Source of the DNA: Azolla caroliniana
Taxonomy: Eukaryota > Polypodiophyta
NCBI GenBank assembly: GCA_043228905.1
Contig: JBHGNT010000015.1
Location: 15,562,001 to 15,626,000 of the forward strand
Reading direction: 5' to 3'
Length of the DNA stretch: 64,000 bases
Positions 1 through 10,144 of the stretch are shown in pieces. The stretch's first letter is position 1. The number at the start of each line of letters is the position of its first letter. Below the pieces are notes generated by a model, which made no database searches, was not told where the DNA came from, and saw only the letters and a list, made by a program, of their open reading frames with translations. The position numbers were made by a program, and so were the translations under genes.

Positions 1-222
1 GAATTTCCCATTTCGTTGCACAAGTCGCTCTACTGCCGACTTCATCTCTGACATCGCACGTTGCTCTTGTTGCATCCGCTCAATCATCATCATCATTATG
101 CTCATCGCCTCTTGTTGATTCTCCATCTCCTTGCCACCCGCTTTCACGTCAGGTTCACCACTTGTGTCGTGCCTTTCAGCGCCAAATCGTTGCGTGAGTC
201 GGGTGGGAACCACTGGGGTTTT
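1..222 (-). pseudogene. gag-like coiled-coil fragment, cut by the left edge
   Basis: Read on the minus strand, one frame runs from about 222 off the left edge. It encodes a polar stretch followed by a methionine- and glutamine-rich helix with motifs such as QQEAMSIMMMMIERMQQEQ, then a charged helix. This looks like the gag-side coiled coil of a plant retrotransposon or a transposon-associated protein. There is no zinc knuckle or other diagnostic motif inside the window, so the family is uncertain. A stop lies just upstream, in keeping with a broken copy. Confidence 0.35.
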
Positions 223-239
223 GGACTAGGACGAGGAGG

Positions 240-655
240 AATTTGAGAAGAGTCTAGTTATGTATAGATTATTAGAAGCTTGTGAATCCCACAAGTATTA
301 TATTATTTCGTGAATCCCACGAATATAGTTTATTGATTGTTGGTGTTTTAGGAAATATATCCAATTTCCAAGTATTTCACACCCCTTACGTTGTGCTCCC
401 CATCCTTATGTAGTGATGAGGGAGTCTTAGTAATCCATGCGTTTTCTCTAAGTATAGACTCCATGCTTTTTCTATAGATAGACTATATGCATTATCTAAA
501 GTTATCGTGCTTTTTCAAACTTGTGCGTTTTTTATTGACTATAGCGTTCATGCACGCTAGATGTGCATGCGTAGCCTTTTCTTTTAGCATGCGTTTTTCT
601 TTTAACTAAAGTTTATCCTAGATGAACTTAGCTTTCTATATGGGACATCTACTTT
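240..655. other. AT-rich stretch with no gene
   Basis: The stretch is AT-rich with short imperfect repeats (GTGAATCCCAC-type words at about 281-325 and ATGCGTTTT/ATGCTTTTT words at 430-600). No coding frame, RNA gene or complete transposon is recognisable. It may be decayed repeat DNA. Confidence 0.4.
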
Positions 656-663
656 TTACCACT

Positions 664-745
664 AATGAAATGCTAGTGTAATGGTAAGGTTTCACATTAT
701 TAACATGGAGGTGCAAGGTTCGAATCTTGCCCTATGCATGTATTA
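664..745 (+). repeat. tRNA-derived SINE-like head (A and B boxes)
   Basis: A B-box-like word GGTTCGAATC lies at 717-726. An A-box-like stretch around TAGTGTAATGGTAAGG (about 674-689) lies some 30 bases upstream. This is the internal RNA polymerase III promoter layout of tRNAs and of plant SINE heads. A full cloverleaf is not evident, so a SINE head or decayed tRNA is more likely than a working tRNA gene. No clear SINE tail or flanking duplication was found. Confidence 0.4.
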
Positions 746-954
746 TTTATTTTGACATTTTCTTCTATTTCTTCATATTTACTAAAACGTTACTTTATAA
801 GTTTTTCATGTAGTGTACGAAATACACTACGACAACGGCAGCAGTCGACACATTGCACATAGTTGTCACAAAAACTTTCCCACAAAGGGGGGAGACTACT
901 CATTAAAATCATGGCTTTTAGTTCACTGCAACGGTCGTGACACGGTCTCTCTGC

Positions 955-1250
955 AACGGTCGTGCGCTACGCTGTCGTTGCTGCCGTTTGCAACGTCTAT
1001 CGCCGCCTGCTACCGTGCTGCACTCTCTCTCTCTCTCCCCCCCATTGTGCTGTCGTCTATTGCCGCGCTGCCGCCTCTGACGTCCATCGCCGTCTACTGC
1101 CGTCTGCTACCGTCTGCTGACGTCCGTCTTCATCTGCTACCGTCCATCGCCGTCTGCCGACGTCCGTCGCCGTCTGCGTGTTGGACGACCTGCTGCCGTT
1201 CGTCATCGTTCATCGTAGTCGCCATTGCTGTTGCCGTGTTCTTCTCCTTC
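955..1250 (+). repeat. CGTC/CTGC-rich short imperfect repeats
   Basis: Words such as CGTCTGC, GACGTCCGTC and CATCGCCGTC recur irregularly, making a GC-rich island in AT-rich surroundings. The long open frame over it is a by-product of the biased composition and matches no family I know. It lies directly upstream of the LINE ORF1 region and could be the LINE 5' untranslated or promoter region, which is an inference from position only. Confidence 0.4.
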
Positions 1251-1746
1251 TTGTTCTTGAGGTTGCCGAGTGTCGTGTTTCTTTTCTTGGCGGCACATCC
1301 TTGTTCTTTTAGCGTGATCGTCGTGTGCAAAATGCCGATGTGACTACGACATACACACAAACTCGGCTAAGTCTCGAACCCATTTATTTTATCCTTTTTT
1401 TTTACTTATTGACACTACAATGTCTAAATGAAAGGAACATAAGGATACACAAGACGAGGCTATAAGTAAGGAGGACTTTTTGGATATGTTTAACCGTTTA
1501 ACAAAAATAGAGATGGATATGAAAAAAAAGGGTGAAAGACGCCGAAACCCACAAGAAAAAAGATAGAGATGAAAAAGACACCCTCAAGGCCGAAATAGAA
1601 AAACTTAAAGAGGAAAACACAAACCTCAAACAACACCTTAATGACATCAAGGTACCTTGAGAGGACGGTGAAATATCCTCCATAGAGGATATAAAAGATG
1701 AGAGATTAAAAATAACATAGAGTTAGCAAAAACGGGTTGGGTAGAT

Positions 1747-2208
1747 GTGGTTAAAAGAAACACTAAAAAAGAAATAAAGGATGAAAATATTGTTAATACC
1801 ACCCTCGAAGAGGAGAAAATGCGCCAGGCCCGACGCCTAAATGTGTGTGTCATTGGGCTCAAGGAAGGTGCATCCCTGGACGAGGATGCACAAACACTCG
1901 GGAAAATGTTAGGGTACACAACGACCCTACCTATCACCAAAGCTTGGAGGGCCGGATGTGACACAACTAGGAAGAGAGCCTTAGTTCTTCAATTTAAAGA
2001 CTTAGACTCTAGAATCACTTTCTTTAAGAAGAGACCAATTCTTCGAGGATTGGGTGGGGACCCTATCTATCTCGATGAAGACCTCACCAAGATGCAAATT
2101 GAGTATCGCAAGAGTTGTATGCCAAAGGTTATGCAAGCTCGTAAAGACGGGCATCGCGCCTTTTATCGAGATGGGCGAGTGATCATAAATGATCGCACTA
2201 CTAATTGA
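1747..2208 (+). pseudogene. LINE ORF1-like RNA-binding protein, C-terminal part
   Basis: The 153-codon frame opens with a lysine- and glutamate-rich segment (a probable coiled coil continuing upstream in shifted frames from about 1440). It then has a compact domain with RRLNVCVIGL, YLDEDLT, and ARKDGHRAFYRDGRVIIN near the end. That arrangement recalls the RRM plus C-terminal domain of L1-type ORF1 proteins, which bind LINE RNA with their coiled coils. It ends 6 bases before the next frame, as expected for a bicistronic LINE. The likely N-terminal half is disrupted by stops at 1564-1730, so this is probably a broken copy. Assignment rests on motif resemblance and position. Confidence 0.55.
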
Positions 2209-2214
2209 CGGCGT

Positions 2215-3224
2215 GTGGCCCATGTGATAGAAAACACACTTAGGATGACCTTATGGAATTGTAACAGCGCACTCTGGACACACCCCGGCCACCTAGAGGG
2301 GATATTAAAGGAATCAAATATAGTTTGCCTAGTAAAAACACACCAAAGCCCAAATAGGGGACTCCCACGAGTCGAAGGATTTCGTTGGGAGTCGGCTTTT
2401 AGACAAACCTCACGTCGATGCACTACCAGGGGATCTGGAGGTGTCGCAATATTGTTTCGGAGGGAGCTACATAATAGGATAGAAATACTGAGCACAGACC
2501 CAGAAGCTTGTTTTATGTGCGCGAAAGTCTCCACAAGCAAGGACAAGGCAGTATTTTTCGCCATTTGTAACTTTCCCCCGAAAGGTTCTCATTATAATCT
2601 GGCTAGCGAGGCGAGATTAGTTGATGACGGAGTGCCACATGGGCCTTCCCCATATGAACCTCTATCGGATAACATAATCCGATATTCTTCCCAAGGAGAA
2701 GTATTCCTTGTAGGAGACTTTAATGCGAGAACCCAATCCCGACAATGCACAATATTTCAAATGAATAGAAACCTAGAAATGGTAAATGTCGATCCTTTAG
2801 ACATAAACACCACACGTAGATCAAAGGATCAAGGTGCGGACGCCACGAGCTTTGGCCATCATTTGCTCGAACTCGGTAGTCGGCACCAGATGGTCATATA
2901 TAATGGTTTAGCCAAGTGGCTAGGTTCGAAAGAGCTCACATGTTTCCCACATGGAGGGGAAAGCACAATCGATTATCTAATAGGACGCCCTGAAGCTACC
3001 CACATGATTAACTCCTTCCGAGTGGCCCCATGTCCTATTGGCGCGGACCATAGTTTCTTATACTTCGAGCTAAAATGCGATATCTCTAACGTCACCAACT
3101 CTAGTCAACCACACCATGACATCACAATACATTTCACACATGAGCTCTCTGACATATATGCTCGACATGTTCAAGCCCATCTCTCCTCCCTTGATCCCTC
3201 CCTACCTTTAGAGAGCCTTAGTAC
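2215..3224 (+). pseudogene. LINE ORF2 N-terminus: AP-like endonuclease, truncated
   Basis: The frame (first ATG at 2245) encodes an endonuclease/exonuclease/phosphatase domain, which nicks the target DNA that primes reverse transcription. Visible motifs are WNCNSAL near the start, GSGGVAILFR, VFLVGDFNART (about 2703-2735, catalytic Asp/Asn), STIDYLI (about 2963-2983) and GADHSFLYFE (about 3041-3070, catalytic Asp-His). The catalytic core therefore looks complete. The natural sequence ends at 3224. The final codons lie in gypsy terminal sequence, and the reverse transcriptase is missing, so the element cannot move. Confidence 0.75.
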
Positions 3225-3438
3225 TGTTGGCCGGTCAGAAGAGCAAGGACAAGTGGGAAGGCGGAGTCGGATCGGATAATAGGAAGTAAATAATAGTAGA
3301 ATTATTATTCGGAGGGACGGATCCGGTACAGTTGTACCGGATCCGTCCCTCCGAATAATAATTCTACTATTATTTACTTCCTATTATCCGATCCGACTCC
3401 GCCTTCCCACTTGTCCTTGCTCTTCTGACCGGCCAACA
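3225..3438. repeat. 214-bp near-perfect palindrome with TGTTGG...CCAACA ends
   Basis: Bases 3225-3330 are the exact reverse complement of 3333-3438, with only two unpaired bases at the centre. Each arm is 106 bp and starts TGTTGGCCGGTCAG, an LTR-type terminus. The right arm sits where the 3' LTR of the minus-strand gypsy element should begin. The left arm abuts LINE sequence. Flanking bases (GTAC to the left, CATGG to the right) show no target duplication around the palindrome itself. Confidence 0.9.
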
Positions 3439-4273
3439 CATGGCACGCCCGTGGGAAAGTGCCTTGCACTTTGAATCCACTCCCGGCCTCATTCTTCCTC
3501 CAAAATATCGAGCAGAGTGTGCTCGATGGTGTCAAGTGGTGCTTCTTCCTCCTGTTCCTTGCCTGCCTGGTCTCCGACCTCCGGTTGGGTTGGTTTTTCC
3601 GTAAAAATTTGTTGCTCCGGCTCTGCTTGATTCTGTGGTGCCGGTGCTTCCTCACCGCTTCGTCCGGGTTCTTCCTGTTCTCCCTCCGTTCCTGGCTCTG
3701 TTCTGTTACCAGTGTCGCTTTCTCCGGTCTCAACTGGTCGGCTCGATATGCCTCCTTCCTCTGCTCTAGTGTCTTCCGGTCTCAGCTCTTCTTCTTCTCC
3801 GGCATCGGTCTGCTCCTGCTCTTCTTCTTCTCCTTCGAACGGAAGTTCTTCTTCGGGTATTCCTCGTCGGGGTTGTTCGGTGTCGGTTGGTTCAACTTCA
3901 GCCGGTCGCTCTCCCTCACTAATAGTGATTGGCGTCGTTCTTCCCTTAGCTTCCTGTCGTAACCGGTCCTGCTCGTATCTCTCCAACTCCAACTGAGTTG
4001 TGAGTTGCCCGTCATCCAACCTCTCTACCACAACCCTCGGATTTCTTTGAGATGTTCTTCCGCTAAAGCGTAGAAATCCTCCGACAATTCTTCCCGAATG
4101 GCGACGATACTTTCTTCATCCATCTTGTAGAACTTGTCACCGGTCTTCCTCCGATTCTCGACATCCGCTCGGAGTGTCTGCAGCTCGGCTGCCTGTTGTG
4201 ACCACTCCTTCCATAGCTTTTCTGTACTTTCGTTGATGCTTGCCTGAGCTCGGGTACTCCATCCTGACATGAT

Positions 4274-5555
4274 GAGCTTGATCCGGTCAACCCCCGCCTT
4301 AGCATGCGCATAAGCTTCTTGCTTTTCCTTCCTTGCCCGTTTTATAATGTCGGCCATTATCTGAGCCTGGGCCTCGTAATCCGCTCTCTGCTTTTCATAG
4401 GTACTTTGCAGTTTGCTGATCGTGAAGGTCGATTTTTCCTTTTCTTCATTCCTGATCTTGGTCAGATCCAGCTTTTCCCGCCTTAGCGCCTCTAATTCCT
4501 TCCTTCTCTCCGTCGCTTGGGCTATTTCCGCCGACAATGCTTCCTTGTTGGCACTGACCTCATCTATTGCCTTAGCCAGGTCTAATCGGGTCTCTTTGAG
4601 TTGTTCTTTCAGCTTCTCTATTTGCCGGTCGTAGTCTGCTACCCGTTTCTTATTGTCCGACTCGGCCTGCTTGTGATCTCGGTAGAGACGGTCGAAGTCC
4701 TCCGTCTTTTACTTCAGGCGTCGGTTTGCCTGAGCTCTTAACCGATCGTCCCGGTCCTTCTGTTGTCGAAGTTCTTCCTGCAGTCGTTCTATCTCCTGCT
4801 CGGCATGTCGACGCAGTCGATCCTTCTCCTTTTTCAGCTTCTCTTTTTCTTCTTGCAGTCGGTCNNNNNNNNNNNNNNNNNNNNNNNNNNNNNNNNNNNN
4901 NNNNNNNNNNNNNNNNNNNNNNNNNNNNNNNNNNNNNNNNNNNNNNNNNNNNNNNNNNNNNNNNGAGCTTGATCCGGTCAACCCCCGCCTTAGCATGCGC
5001 ATAAGCTTCTTGCTTTTCCTTCCTTGCCCGTTTTATAATGTCGGCCATTATCTGAGCCTGGGCCTCGTAATCCGCTCTCTGCTTTTCATAGGTACTTTGC
5101 AGTTTGCTGATCGTGAAGGTCGATTTTTCCTTTTCTTCATTCCTGATCTTGGTCAGATCCAGCTTTTCCCGCCTTAGCGCCTCTAATTCCTTCCTTCTCT
5201 CCGTCGCTTGGGCTATTTCCGCCGACAATGCTTCCTTGTTGGCACTGACCTCATCTATTGCCTTAGCCAGGTCTAATCGGGTCTCTTTGAGTTGTTCTTT
5301 CAGCTTCTCTATTTGCCGGTCGTAGTCTGCTACCCGTTTCTTATTGTCCGACTCGGCCTGCTTGTGATCTCGGTAGAGACGGTCGAAGTCCTCCGTCTTT
5401 TACTTCAGGCGTCGGTTTGCCTGAGCTCTTAACCGATCGTCCCGGTCCTTCTGTTGTCGAAGTTCTTCCTGCAGTCGTTCTATCTCCTGCTCGGCATGTC
5501 GACGCAGTCGATCCTTCTCCTTTTTCAGCTTCTCTTTTTCTTCTTGCAGTCGGTC
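4274..5555. repeat. 591-bp exact direct duplication around the N-gap
   Basis: 4274-4864 and 4965-5555 appear identical (constant offset of 691), one copy ending at the gap and the other starting at it. The first copy stops exactly where the Ns begin and the second starts exactly where they end. This is the pattern of two overlapping contig ends joined without merging. It is therefore probably an assembly artefact and not a biological tandem repeat. Confidence 0.9.
4865..4964. other. Assembly gap of 100 Ns
   Basis: Exactly 100 Ns, the conventional placeholder for a gap of unknown size. Because the flanks are the same 591 bp, the true distance may be negative, meaning the contigs overlap. Confidence 0.98.
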
Positions 5556-6433
5556 ATTAGTGGCTCGACCTTTCCGGAGGCCTTCTTCCATTTTTCGTCT
5601 GTCGTCCTCCACCGCTTTCCGCTGCTCCCTTTCTCTTTCCCTTAATCCCTCCTGAGCTTTTAACTCCTCTCGTAAGGTTTCTATTATTTTTTCGGTCTCA
5701 GGGCCGGTTTGCAAGGCTACCGGTTCCGGTTCCGGTTCTGGTTGCTTCCTTGTTGTCCCGACCGGCTCGGTGACAACTTGTGCTTGTTGAATTCCTTCCT
5801 TGCCTGCAATAGCTCCCCTTGCATTTCCTCGATCTGTGTTCGGAGCGCGACCAACTCCTGAGTTGTTGTATGCGTCAGCTGTTGCCTACACGTTTCTTCT
5901 TTGTCTAACTGGTCCGCTACTCTCGATAACTGCTCCGAAAGCCATCTCAGCCATTGTGGCTTTGTTCTTCCTGTGTCGGGTTGGCCCTGCTTACTTAACT
6001 CAGGCTGTTTTTCCGGCCTTTTCTCTGGCTCCGGCGCTTGTTCATTCTTCTTCTCTGGGATGACCGGTTCTCTGAAGTCCGGCACAACCGATGTCGGTGT
6101 TGCTTCCCTCGGTACGGGTTCCGGTACTGCTTCCGCCTCGGCTACTGGAGGCGGTCCTTGCGCCCTCTGCTGAGTTTTGTCAACTGGTGGAGCCGGTCCT
6201 TTCGCCCCTCTCTCCCGACCCTGTCTTGCTGGGAGTCTTACCAGTGGTTCGGATGAGTCTTCTGTTTCAACTTCCTCCTCCGGTGCGGCTACCAGGCGGA
6301 CCTTTTGTATAAAGACCTCTGGTTCCAGTTCCGGCCGTCGCAGCGTTATATTGATTGGTTTGCGTGCTACCGGTTCCTCCTCGGCCGATTTCCCTTTGCC
6401 TTTTCTTGCCGGTTTTGCCTTTGTTGCCGGTTC

Positions 6434-7087
6434 CTATTGCTGTCGGGATGGTCCTTCCCCCCGCTGTTCTGCTTCTTGCTGGGTCCATCCGGGGGTGTGT
6501 TTCTCCAAGATCTGTCGGCGCTTTGTGACCTTTTCCGGCGTCGTCTCCTGCCGACCTCTTTTCTTTTGTGTGATGGGGAGCACCAGTGGGACTAACACCG
6601 TTAGCCATTGTGCTATCCCGGCCCATGGCTTTTTTCCTTCCACAAGATTCTTGATGGCCTCCTTCAATCCTTCGGTTATGAAATGGAGCCAGTCTACTTG
6701 TAATCCTTCGTATGCTGCTATTAAGAACGCTGCCCGGTACCTGGCTATGGCCGGGGGACGAGGATTCACGAATCCGTATTCCATCATGGCGCGGGCCACT
6801 TCTCCGAACAACAGGTTCTCTCCGCCTTGTGTTCGGTACGCCTTGCTGCTGATAGAGTACTCACCGAAATATTCGAACAGGATTTCACTTGAAGGGTTTT
6901 CTATTGTTTGAAGTCCTCCTGCTTTTATCCCCGTGAGCGCCTGCACCGCTCCTTCCGTGATTTCTGATAAATCGATCGATGTTGCCGCCTGCTCTGGTTC
7001 TGCGTGTGGTGGAGCGTTGGCGATCCGCAGCAATCCTTTTAACCCGTTCTCCCTCATCCATTGGCGTGCCTCCTCCGACAGTACCAT
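6434..7087 (-). pseudogene. Gypsy extra ORF, N-terminal globular domain
   Basis: A 217-codon frame starts with ATG at 7087. The first 160 residues look globular and mostly helical, with a short Ala/Pro linker. Recognisable strings are ARQWMRENGLKGLLRIAN, FEYFGEYSISSKAYRTQGG and VDWLHFITEGLKEAIKNLV. It becomes basic (ITQKKRGRQ) and ends at a stop at 6434-6436, after which the same frame stays open to about 5717. So this is one larger protein broken by a stop. Position, downstream of pol and in sense, is that of the accessory ORFs of some plant gypsy elements. It faintly recalls the putative plant transposon protein domain, but I cannot support that firmly. Confidence 0.55.
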
Positions 7088-7094
7088 TGTTTCA

Positions 7095-7517
7095 AATTCT
7101 TCTTCTGTTGCCTGTTGTTTGGGATCGGGTTGTGTGTGCTCTGTGCGTCGGATCGCTCTTCTGTGCTTCTACGCCTGTATGTAGGAAAATTCGTAAAAAG
7201 TGAGTCCTTCGCAGGCCCGTGTCTTATATAGTGGCTTTTGCCTCGAGCCGCCCTTTTTCGTTTCCCGCGCATGTTCCTCTCCCGCCATAATTAGTATGTC
7301 CTTTCTTGTTTGCCGCGTGTGAGTGCCCACGTTCCATGCTTTAAATAGCAAGTACGTGCACGTCCTTCTTTAATGCATGGCGCCTCTTCGTTGCATGGTG
7401 GCGCTCCCACCTCTTGTGATCTCCCCATCATTACTGTGATTCGCGTCGATTTTGCCCACGTCTTCTTCTCTTTTTTTTCTTTTTCTTTTTTTTCTTTCTT
7501 TCTTTGTTTGGACCACG
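7095..7517 (-). other. Spacer between integrase and extra ORF
   Basis: About 420 bases separate the integrase stop from the extra ORF. Plus-strand 7465-7505 is a C/T tract, so the element strand carries a purine-rich tract of A and G. This resembles an internal polypurine tract or a spliceable leader region. No gene is seen. Confidence 0.4.
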
Positions 7518-8660
7518 TCATTTGCTGGTCCCCCCCGATTTGTTCGGGTCGGTTCGTGTGGATACCGGATCCTTCTGTCGGTTTTCCGGGATAGTCTTTG
7601 TCAGTATCGGTGTCGGTTCTTCCTCGGTCCGAATATCTTCAGCAGCATCTGTCGGTGTCGGTTCCTCATCTTGCCGGATTTCCGGGTTTTGCTTGAACGG
7701 GTTGGCTGGCATATTTCCCTTATACGGCTTTAGCCGAAACCCATTTGCCCACTTGCCGATGACATCTCCAGACAACGTGCCGAGCTGATACGACCCATTG
7801 TACTCCTTGGTGATCCAGAACGGTCCGGTCCACCGAAACCGCAACTTTCCCGGCATGTTACCCATCCATGTCTGGAATAGTAGCACTGGTTTCCCGACTT
7901 CGAACTCCTTTTCGTTGCCCCGCCGGTGTCGGTCCACGAAAGCTTTTCTCCTCCTTTGCTCCAGTTCGAGTTGTAGTAAGCTGGCTATTCGGTTTTCTTC
8001 TAATTCCAACAACGTCGCCAGCCGGATTCATTCGGACTCGTTCTCACTTAAGCGCTCCTTTACCTGAATCCGTAAGCTGGGGATCTGGAACTCTACCGGC
8101 ATGACCGCTTCTAAACCAAATGCTAGTCGGAACGGGGTTGTCCGGATGTTGGTTTTGTACATTGTTCGGTACGCCCATAGCGCGCTTTGCAATTTCGTAT
8201 CCCAGTCGGTCTGGTTCTCGTTGACGATTTTTCGTAGGATGTTCTGCAGAGTTTTGTTCGTTGATTCCGCTAGTCCATTGGCTTGAGGGTAGTAGGGAGT
8301 ACACTTTTTATGTACCACCGCGTAAAATGACGCCAGGCTTTCTACTACCTACCCGAGAAAATGTCCTCCTTGGTCACTTATAAGCTCGATCGGGCATCCA
8401 TACCGGCACCATATGCACTCGTACAGGAACTTTGCCGTGGACGCGGCCGTGTTGTCCCATAAGGCCTTTGCTTCTACCCATTTGGTGCAATAGTCGGTCG
8501 CCACTATGACATAACGATTTCCGGTTCGCATTGCCGGTGGCTTGAAGGGACCAACAAAGTCCAAACCCCACTTTTGAAACGGTTCCAAAGGCAAGACCGG
8601 GTGGTGTGGCATCCGGGCCTGCTCCGTGGGTTGGCCCAGTCATTGACACAAATCGCATTC
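7518..8660 (-). pseudogene. Gypsy integrase, core and C-terminal domain
   Basis: The integrase core catalyses insertion of the cDNA. Motifs on the minus strand are LDFVGPF near the first catalytic Asp, LISDQGGHF at the second Asp, and YYPQANGLAESTNKTLQNI with the catalytic Glu. A downstream region with GPFWITKEYNGSYQL resembles the GPY/F module of gypsy integrases. The zinc-binding HHCC half lies upstream, around 8640-8760. In-frame stops near 8645, 8350 and 8015 break it into pieces. No chromodomain is recognisable. The C-terminus ends in a Thr/Pro/Glu-rich tail at 7518. Confidence 0.85.
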
Positions 8661-8671
8661 TCTGCTATACT

Positions 8672-10126
8672 TCAGGCATCTTTTAGGGTGGTGGGCCACC
8701 ACAGTCCGCTCTGCCATATTTTCCGAGCGGTTGCGTCGCCGGCATAATGCCCGCCGGCAATTCCACAGTGGGCTTCCCTGAGGATTAAATCCTTCTCATC
8801 GCTCCGCACTGCTCGTCTCCAGATGCCATCTGCCCCCTTGTGATAGAGGGTGTCTCCAACCAAGCAGAAATGTCTGCTTCTTACTGCTACCCTTTTCCTT
8901 TCATCGCGGTCCATGTTCTCCGGGGGAACTCCGGTGCTCAGGAACTGATGCATCTCAGTTAGCCACGTGTCTTCATCGGCTACCGTTGCATCCGTTGCCG
9001 GTTTCGTCGTGATCCGGAACAACTCGGCGTCGGGAAACTCATCCTGGACGTCGTCCCCTGCTTCTCCGGATTCGAGTCTGCTTAGGTAGTCCGCTACCGC
9101 ATGCTGCGCCTCGGGTCGGTGGAAAATGTCGAATTCAAATTCCTGTAACAGCAGTGTCCATCGTGCAATTTTTCCCGTCAGGGATGCCTTCGAGACCAGG
9201 TAGAGTAGTGCCGAATGGTCGACATGGAAGGAAAACTTCCTTCCGAGCAGATAGTGCCTGTACTTTGTGACACTACACACCATTCCCAATGCCTCGCGTT
9301 CCGTTGTAGAGTAATTCCGCTCGGCTTTTGAGAGTTTCCGGCTTGCGTAGTACACCGGTCGGTACCATTTCGGCTCCGTGAGTTGCATCAAAACGCTGCC
9401 GATTGCTACGTCCGACGCGTCGACGAAGACGTGAAAGCTTTTACTCCAATCCAGCGGTTGCACCACCGGAGCTTGCAACAGCATAACCTTCAACGCTTGG
9501 TAAGCTTCCTCCTCCTTCTCCGCCCATAGGAAGGGTACCCTGTGTACGGCGGTATGTAATGGTGTAGCGAAGTCTGCGAGGTGTCGTATCATCCGGCTAT
9601 GCCACCTTATTTGGCCCAGGAACTGGCTTAAAGCCTTTGCGTTATTTGGTGCTGGTGCCTCGAGAATCGCCTTGACTTTATCCGGATCTACCGCGATTCC
9701 TTCCTTACTCACCACGTGCCCTAGTAAGTTGCCGCTTGCCACTCCAAAGACACACTTGGTCGGGTTCAGGCTCAATCGGTACTCGCGGCACTTCTCCAAG
9801 CACAGCCGGAGGTGATCGAGATGCTCTCCGTGCCGGCTGTAGACCGCGAAATCGTCAAGGAAGACCTGCATAAAACCCGGGATATATTCCCCGAAAATTT
9901 CCATTATTATCCTTTGAAAGGTCGTTGGAGCCGTCTTTAGTCCGAACATCATCACGACCGCGACGAACACTCCCCATTCCATCACGAACGTTGTCTTCTC
10001 CTGGTCGGCCGGGTTCATTCGTATTTGGTTGTAGCCGCTAAATCCATCCAGGAAGCTGTAAACTTCGTGGCCGGCTACCGCATCTAACACCCCGTTCGTA
10101 AATGGTAGTGGAAACGCATCGGTCAC
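8672..10126 (-). pseudogene. Gypsy reverse transcriptase and RNase H
   Basis: The 484-codon frame carries the RT core: FLDGFSGYNQI, FGLKTAPTTFQR, and VFLDDFAVY as the active-site box with its two Asp. An RNase H of Ty3 type follows, with FHVFVDASDVAIGSVLMQ, STTEREALGMV and DHSALLYLV carrying catalytic acidic residues. It ends in the integrase zinc finger segment HCGIAGGHYAGDATARKIW. This is a long undamaged stretch. A stop at about 10145 separates it from the upstream RT fingers, and another at 8672 cuts the integrase finger, so the polyprotein cannot be made whole. Confidence 0.92.
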
Positions 10127-10144
10127 TGTTGCGGCATTTAGTTT

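Larger units (their letters stand above)
1410..3224 (+). mobile_element. Non-LTR retrotransposon (LINE), 5' part only
   Basis: An ORF1-like region and the N-terminal endonuclease of ORF2 lie in the order expected for an L1-like LINE. The element stops abruptly at 3224, where the terminal sequence of the gypsy element begins. No reverse transcriptase follows, so the 3' two thirds are missing, and they do not reappear at the other end of the gypsy element. The start at about 1410 is approximate and the first 330 bases are frame-shifted. Confidence 0.7.
3489..6433 (-). pseudogene. Gypsy extra ORF, coiled-coil and acidic tail part
   Basis: This continues the frame that starts at 7087 and fills the space between integrase and the 3' LTR. 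From the N-terminal side it has a proline- and glutamate-rich linker, then a long charged heptad-like region (EKEKLKKEKDRLRRHAEQEI; QIEKLKEQLKETRLDLAKAI), then a Glu/Pro-rich acidic tail ending 51 bases from the LTR-like end. Breaks seen are a frameshift near 5716, a stop at 5400-5402 and a frameshift near 4028. The N-gap and duplicated flank (4274-5555) inflate its apparent length. Ignoring that duplication, 7087-3489 is roughly 970 codons. I do not recognise the family. A structural or nucleic-acid-binding role would be a guess. Confidence 0.6.

Noticed and set aside
813-1343. A 176-codon plus-strand frame
   Set aside because: Low-complexity Leu/Ser/Cys-rich translation of CGTC-type repeats, with no family motif and a long overlapping frame on the other strand.
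3225-3438. A stand-alone foldback MITE
   Set aside because: No target duplication flanks it, and its right arm lies exactly where the gypsy 3' LTR should start, so an inverted LTR end is favoured.
4274-5555. A biological tandem duplication inside the gypsy coiled-coil frame
   Set aside because: The copies are exact and abut the Ns on both sides; an unmerged contig overlap explains this better.
6434-7087. Envelope-like protein of the gypsy element
   Set aside because: No signal peptide, no convincing transmembrane anchor and no surface-protein cysteine pattern; the downstream part is a soluble-looking coiled coil.
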